Shown in pieces: positions 24,721 to 27,868 of a stretch of 27,868 nt of DNA. How positions within the stretch are numbered: the first letter of the stretch is position 1; each line of letters begins with the position of its first letter. The notes beneath the pieces are model-generated. The model was given only the letters and a program-made list of their open reading frames with translations. It searched no databases and had not been told where the DNA came from. Where the stretch lies: positions 85,472 through 113,339 of the forward strand of contig DLGT01000084.1 in the NCBI GenBank assembly GCA_002482845.1, in the 5' to 3' direction. Source of the DNA: Saprospiraceae bacterium UBA7687. GTDB lineage: Bacteria; Bacteroidota; Bacteroidia; Chitinophagales; Saprospiraceae. The position numbers and the translations under genes are program-made.

Positions 24721-25228
24721 TATTTAAATTCATTTGGTTAATAATCTGAGAAGCATACGATATTCTGCTTTCGAAATCACCAGAAATAATTTGAAATGGC
24801 AAGTTATTCTCTTTTAATATCGTTTGATGAATATCAAAAAGCCTGTCTCTATCATGAGGGTTTTCTCTTTGTGGGTCATATGTCCAAGGTATATCAGGTG
24901 AACACAAAAAGTACATTTCAGCAAAATCTGCTTTCCATAGTTCTGGAATAATTGGGTCTACCCTATTATATTTTTCTTCAGACCAAATTACAATTGTCAA
25001 TAAATCGGTATCAGCGCATATAAAATTATAATCTAATGCAATTCTTTTTTCTTCAGCTACTTGAAATTTGGCAATTTCTAATAGGTCTTCATAATTGTAT
25101 GTATTGTTTCTAAGGTCTAAATATTCTCTTGCAACTTCCCTAACATATCCAAAAGAATATTTTTCTGCTATCTTTAAACTGAGATCTGTTTTCCCAGAGC
25201 ATTCTGGGCCAGTAAATACAATTTTCAA
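24707..25228 (-). CDS. NadR-kinase-like P-loop ATPase (AAA_28), TTG start
   Basis: This 173-residue protein resembles the C-terminal nicotinamide-riboside kinase domain of NadR without the adenylyltransferase part. Visible motifs are the P-loop GPECSGKT (7-14), YVREVAREYL, CADTDLLTIVIWSEEKY with a Walker-B-like Asp, and CSPDIPWTYDPQRENPHDRDR, a NadR-like lid region. If the function holds, it phosphorylates a small substrate such as nicotinamide riboside; no pnuC transporter or NAD gene is next to it. The start must be TTG at 25228 or later: an in-frame TGA lies two codons upstream and no ATG precedes MKIVFTGP. That TGA is the stop of the small gene 25235-25402, so the pair looks translationally coupled. 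Its 3' end overlaps the phosphoesterase gene by 14 nt. Confidence 0.82.
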   Translation of the reverse strand: MKIVFTGPECSGKTDLSLKIAEKYSFGYVREVAREYLDLRNNTYNYEDLLEIAKFQVAEEKRIALDYNFICADTDLLTIVIWSEEKYNRVDPIIPELWKADFAEMYFLCSPDIPWTYDPQRENPHDRDRLFDIHQTILKENNLPFQIISGDFESRISYASQIINQMNLNITFQ

Positions 25229-25234
25229 AGCTCG

Positions 25235-25402
25235 TCAGTCTTTAATTTGTTCGATCTTGGTTAATATTTCAGCTGCTTCTGCAGTTTTTACGTCACTAGC
25301 AGATCTATTTGTTTTAGAAAGTATAAATGCTTCTTCCAAAAGAGATTTATATTTTTCTTGAAGTTTTTCCTTTTCACTTTTCTTTTTGAATAATCCGAAC
25401 AT
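25235..25402 (-). CDS. Lacal_2735-type small protein, 55 residues
   Basis: The protein begins MFGLFKKKSEKEKLQEKYKS, continues through LLEEAFILSKTNRSASD and ends TKIEQIKD. This matches the pattern I know for the Lacal_2735 (DUF6435) family of Bacteroidota: a short MFGLFKKK N-terminus, a charged helix, an SxSNR/SKTNR turn with SD, and a second helix. It has no signal peptide or cysteine. It should be a two-helix cytoplasmic protein, possibly touching the membrane through its basic, hydrophobic N-terminus. Function is unknown. It lies 6 nt upstream of the NadR-like gene and in the same frame, so the two probably form an operon. Family assignment is from memory. Confidence 0.75.
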   Translation of the reverse strand: MFGLFKKKSEKEKLQEKYKSLLEEAFILSKTNRSASDVKTAEAAEILTKIEQIKD

Positions 25403-25510
25403 ACACATTTATTTTGCTTCTAAACATAAAAATGGTATGTATGTTTTCTGGCTATCAAAAATGTATGACATCATCAAAGAAAAAATATTAAGTTGCTAAA
25501 GTAAGAAGCA

Positions 25511-25518
25511 CAAAAATA
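25511..25518 (-). promoter_or_regulatory. Possible -7 box (TATTTTTG) of the Lacal_2735-NadR-like pair
   Basis: A TAnnTTTG match on the minus strand, with a leader of about 100 nt to the ATG at 25402. The -33 element is not clear. Confidence 0.35.
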
Positions 25519-25559
25519 AAATACCTAGACACATATTTACATGAATCCAAATATATTAG

Positions 25560-25567
25560 TAATTTTG
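25560..25567 (+). promoter_or_regulatory. Putative -7 box (TAATTTTG) of the bifunctional nuclease gene
   Basis: A TAnnTTTG match ends 22 nt before the ATG at 25590. No TTG at the -33 position. Confidence 0.45.
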
Positions 25568-25589
25568 CAACCGAAATTTAATTTTTGGG

Positions 25590-26171
25590 ATGAATAAGGT
25601 CAGATTAGATATAATGGCGCTGTCACATAGTGTGACACAATCACACAACTACGCTGTCGTACTTGGAGAAGAGAATGGTAAAAGGCGATTACCAATTGTT
25701 ATAGGTGGGTTTGAGGCTCAAGCTATTGCTGTAGCCTTAGAAAATATGACTCCAAATCGCCCATTGACACACGATCTTTTTAAGAACACATTGGATGCAT
25801 TTAACATTGAAATTAAAGAAGTTGTGATCAATAATCTTTTAGACGGAATTTTTTATGCCCAATTAATTTGTGAGCAAGATGGAAATGTGATGCAAATAGA
25901 CGCTAGGACTTCAGATGCTATCTCTATGGCTGTTAGATATGGTTGTCCTATTTATACATTTGAATTCATTATGGAAAGCGCAGGAGTTATTTTAGATGAA
26001 GATGAAGAAACCAAAACCAATGCTCCTACAAAGCCCAAAGGTTCATCTATTGAAACCATGAGTTTAGCAGGATTAGAGCGCCTCCTCGAAGAAGCTTTAG
26101 AAAAAGAAGATTATGAAAGAGCTGCTCAGATTAGGGACATTATTACAAAAAAGAAATCAACTGAATCGTAA
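25590..26171 (+). CDS. Bifunctional nuclease (DUF151) domain protein with C-terminal UVR motif
   Basis: This 193-residue protein has an N-terminal BFN/DUF151 domain (about 1-130): LGEENGKRRLPIVIGGFEAQAIAVALE, RPLTHDLF, and the highly conserved DARTSDAISMAVRYGCPIY. An acidic and Thr/Pro linker follows (135-152). A UvrB/UvrC-type helical hairpin ends it (about 158-187: LERLLEEALEKEDYERAAQIRD). BFN proteins were described as RNase/DNase in plants, while the bacterial role is unsettled; a structure from Thermotoga is known. UVR hairpins mediate protein contacts in UvrB-UvrC and Clp regulators, so the tail is likely a partner-binding element. It stands alone between two minus-strand units. Confidence 0.9.
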   Translation: MNKVRLDIMALSHSVTQSHNYAVVLGEENGKRRLPIVIGGFEAQAIAVALENMTPNRPLTHDLFKNTLDAFNIEIKEVVINNLLDGIFYAQLICEQDGNVMQIDARTSDAISMAVRYGCPIYTFEFIMESAGVILDEDEETKTNAPTKPKGSSIETMSLAGLERLLEEALEKEDYERAAQIRDIITKKKSTES

Positions 26172-26180
26172 TTTAATATT

Positions 26181-26197
26181 TATTTGATTGTCAAATA
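26181..26197. terminator. Weak hairpin between convergent genes
   Basis: TATTTGA and TCAAATA form a 7-bp stem with a 3-nt loop in the 37-nt gap between the nuclease-domain gene and dihydroorotase. There is no clear U tract, so termination here is uncertain. Confidence 0.3.
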
Positions 26198-26208
26198 TTA
26201 GTTTAGGT

Positions 26209-27546
26209 TTATCGTAAAAACTCTAATCTTTGCCCTAATCCTTTGTTAAAAACACCTTTGTCTGAGAATACTTCAGCACCATTAACAAAAGTATTCACGA
26301 CCTTTCCTTTGAATGTTTTACCATCAAGCGGAGACCATCCACATTTATAATGGATATTTTGTTTTGTCACTTTATAAGATGCATTGGGATTGTATAACAC
26401 AATATCCGCGAACTTACCTTCATCGAGGTATCCCCGATCTAAAATATCAAAACAAATAGCAGGCGCATGACACATTTTTTCAACAACTCGCTCTTTTGAG
26501 ATCATACCTTTATTATGAAAATCCATCATAATATCAAGACTGTGCTGAACAAGTGGCAAGCCAGATGGTGCAAATTCGTAAGATTGTGACTTTTCTTCCC
26601 ATGTATGAGGCGCATGATCCGTAGCTATTATATCCAATCTATCATCCAATAAGGCAGGAAACAAAGCAGCTTTATGTTCTTTTGATTTAATTGCAGGATT
26701 GCATTTGATAAGATTGCCAAGTGTATCATAATCATCTGCATCAAAATAAAGGTGATGTACACAAACTTCAGACGTAATCCTTTTATTTTTTAATGGTACA
26801 TCATTATTAAACAACACCAATTCATCTCTTGTAGAAATATGAAGAATGTGTAATCGTGTGTCATACCTTTGTGCTAATTCAATAGCCATCGAAGAACTTA
26901 AAAAACACCCTTCTTCGTTCCTGATAAGTGGGTGCATTGATGCTTTTAGATTAGAGCCGTACTTCTCTTTGAACTTAATAAATTGTTGATTAATTGTTGC
27001 TTCATCTTCACAATGTGTCGCTATCAGCATATTGACATTAGCAAAAAGTCTTTCCAACACTGAGCGATCATCAACCAGCATATTACCTGTACTTGACCCC
27101 ATGAAAATTTTTACACCACAAACCGTTTTAGGATCTGTACGCATCACTTCATCATAATTATCATTGGAGGCACCCATAAAAAATGAGTAGTTAGCATACG
27201 AAGTTTTTGCGGCAATATTATATTTATCCTGAAGTAATGCTTGAGTTAGAGCAGATGGTTTTGTGTTGGGCATCTCCATAAAAGTTGTGACACCTCCAGC
27301 TACTGCTGCTTTCGATTCTGTTTCTATGGATGCTTTATGTGTAAGACCAGGCTCTCTAAAATGTACTTGATCATCAATAATTCCTGGCAACATCCATAAA
27401 CCATCAGCATTTACTTCTACATATGCACCTTGGTAATTAACAACGTCATTAATTTTCTCAATCCTTTGATTTTTAATTAAAACATCAGCAACTTTTGACT
27501 GACCACGATTGATTAAATTAGCCCCACGAATAATAAAAACTGACAT
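26209..27546 (-). CDS. pyrC: Dihydroorotase
   Basis: Dihydroorotase closes carbamoyl-aspartate to dihydroorotate, step three of pyrimidine synthesis. The 445-residue length fits the class I amidohydrolase form. Motifs are DDQVHFREPG (58-67) with metal ligand His62, MPNTKP (92-97), GVKIFMGSS with Lys146 at the position carboxylated in relatives, ATHCEDE with His178, HILHIS with His236, and ATDHAPH with Asp310. The first His of the usual HxH pair is Gln60 here; from memory this DDQVHFREPG form is common in Bacteroidota dihydroorotases. Allantoinase and hydantoinase are close relatives but usually keep HxH. The ATG at 27546 gives a standard N-terminus (VFIIRGANLINRG). No other pyr gene is near. 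Confidence 0.9.
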   Translation of the reverse strand: MSVFIIRGANLINRGQSKVADVLIKNQRIEKINDVVNYQGAYVEVNADGLWMLPGIIDDQVHFREPGLTHKASIETESKAAVAGGVTTFMEMPNTKPSALTQALLQDKYNIAAKTSYANYSFFMGASNDNYDEVMRTDPKTVCGVKIFMGSSTGNMLVDDRSVLERLFANVNMLIATHCEDEATINQQFIKFKEKYGSNLKASMHPLIRNEEGCFLSSSMAIELAQRYDTRLHILHISTRDELVLFNNDVPLKNKRITSEVCVHHLYFDADDYDTLGNLIKCNPAIKSKEHKAALFPALLDDRLDIIATDHAPHTWEEKSQSYEFAPSGLPLVQHSLDIMMDFHNKGMISKERVVEKMCHAPAICFDILDRGYLDEGKFADIVLYNPNASYKVTKQNIHYKCGWSPLDGKTFKGKVVNTFVNGAEVFSDKGVFNKGLGQRLEFLR

Positions 27547-27706
27547 AGATTGTTGGTTTTAATGTTGTAAAAGTAGCAATAATATAACCAATTGATTAAA
27601 AAGTAAGTTAAGATTTTTTTAAACTTTTTTATAGGTAGCATAAAGAAAATTTATGCAGATTTTGTTTATGTAGTTATATATTATGAATTGAATAATAAAT
27701 TACTAA

Positions 27707-27747
27707 AAAAGGAGCCCAACAATCACTAAAGACTGTTGGGCTCTTTT
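27707..27747 (-). terminator. Strong terminator of the T9SS cargo gene at the right edge
   Basis: The core GAGCCCAACA pairs perfectly with TGTTGGGCTC, and a G-U plus A-T pairs extend the stem to about 15 bp with a 12-nt loop. On the minus strand a U run follows. It begins 30 nt after the stop at 27778. Confidence 0.9.
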
Positions 27748-27777
27748 ATTTTATAAGCTTGATCTAAATCCTAGATC

Positions 27778-27868
27778 TTACTCCACGATGATCATTTTCT
27801 TAGTAGCTGTGAAGTCACCGCTTACTAATGTGTAGTAAAGAACTCCGCTAGTGCCTAGTTGTGCAGTA
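27778..27868 (-). CDS. C-terminal end of a T9SS cargo protein (partial)
   Basis: Only the last 29 codons are inside the window; the gene continues past 27868. The translation ends GVLYYTLVSGDFTATKKMIIVE before a TAA. This is the closing part of a T9SS type A sorting domain (a G-V-x-Y-Y/F-T-L strand, a turn, then T-K-K-M and a short hydrophobic end), which directs export through the outer membrane and is cut off by the PorU sortase. The nature of the passenger cannot be known from here. Confidence 0.8.
   Translation of the reverse strand, partial: TAQLGTSGVLYYTLVSGDFTATKKMIIVE

Noticed and set aside
1..27868. Defence island, prophage, integrative element or biosynthetic cluster
   Set aside because: No integrase, transposase, restriction, toxin-antitoxin, reverse transcriptase or NRPS/PKS-type gene was found, and gene content is housekeeping plus surface proteins.

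Overview
The window looks like an ordinary chromosomal stretch from an AT-rich member of the Bacteroidota. Four things point there: type IX secretion (T9SS) C-terminal sorting domains on two proteins, SprB-type repeats, a fused SecDF, and promoter-like boxes of the Bacteroidota form (TTG, about 19-23 nt, TAnnTTTG) with no Shine-Dalgarno sequences. The mix of a MopE-like motif, a P-domain, a MAM-like domain and SprB repeats in one surface protein would suit a Saprospiria-like lineage, but that placement is a guess.

Layout. 1-2401 (minus): rpsO then pnp (cut by the window start), the classic S15-PNPase pair, here with a terminator and a probable second promoter between them. 2594-6245 (plus): an ABC exporter, a small predicted outer-membrane barrel protein and murB. 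6270-10364 (minus): gyrA followed by a secreted TPR protein. 10432-14467 (plus): a 1327-residue T9SS-exported surface protein. 14508-19816 (minus): a TPR/beta-propeller/OmpA lipoprotein resembling PorE, downstream of secDF. 20167-20670 (plus): a Kbp (YgaU)-like BON-LysM protein. 20736-22445 (minus): a sterol-desaturase-family membrane enzyme and an exported rhodanese. 22740-24720 (plus): dihydrolipoamide dehydrogenase and a small phosphodiesterase. 24707-25402 (minus): a 55-residue Lacal_2735-type protein and a NadR-kinase-like ATPase. 25590-26171 (plus): a bifunctional-nuclease (DUF151) plus UVR protein. 26209-27546 (minus): dihydroorotase. 27778-27868 (minus): the last 29 residues of another T9SS cargo protein.

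Working together: most genes are housekeeping (RNA decay, translation, DNA topology, wall precursor synthesis, protein export, pyrimidine synthesis, 2-oxoacid dehydrogenases). The surface theme joins SecDF (export across the inner membrane), the PorE-like lipoprotein (possible T9SS or wall anchoring) and the two T9SS cargo proteins. I found no CRISPR array, tRNA, rRNA, insertion sequence, phage gene or recognisable defence system. No convincing new multi-gene system is visible. The best leads are the surface protein beside the PorE-like gene, the Lacal_2735/NadR-like pair with a forced TTG start, and a few regulatory layouts.
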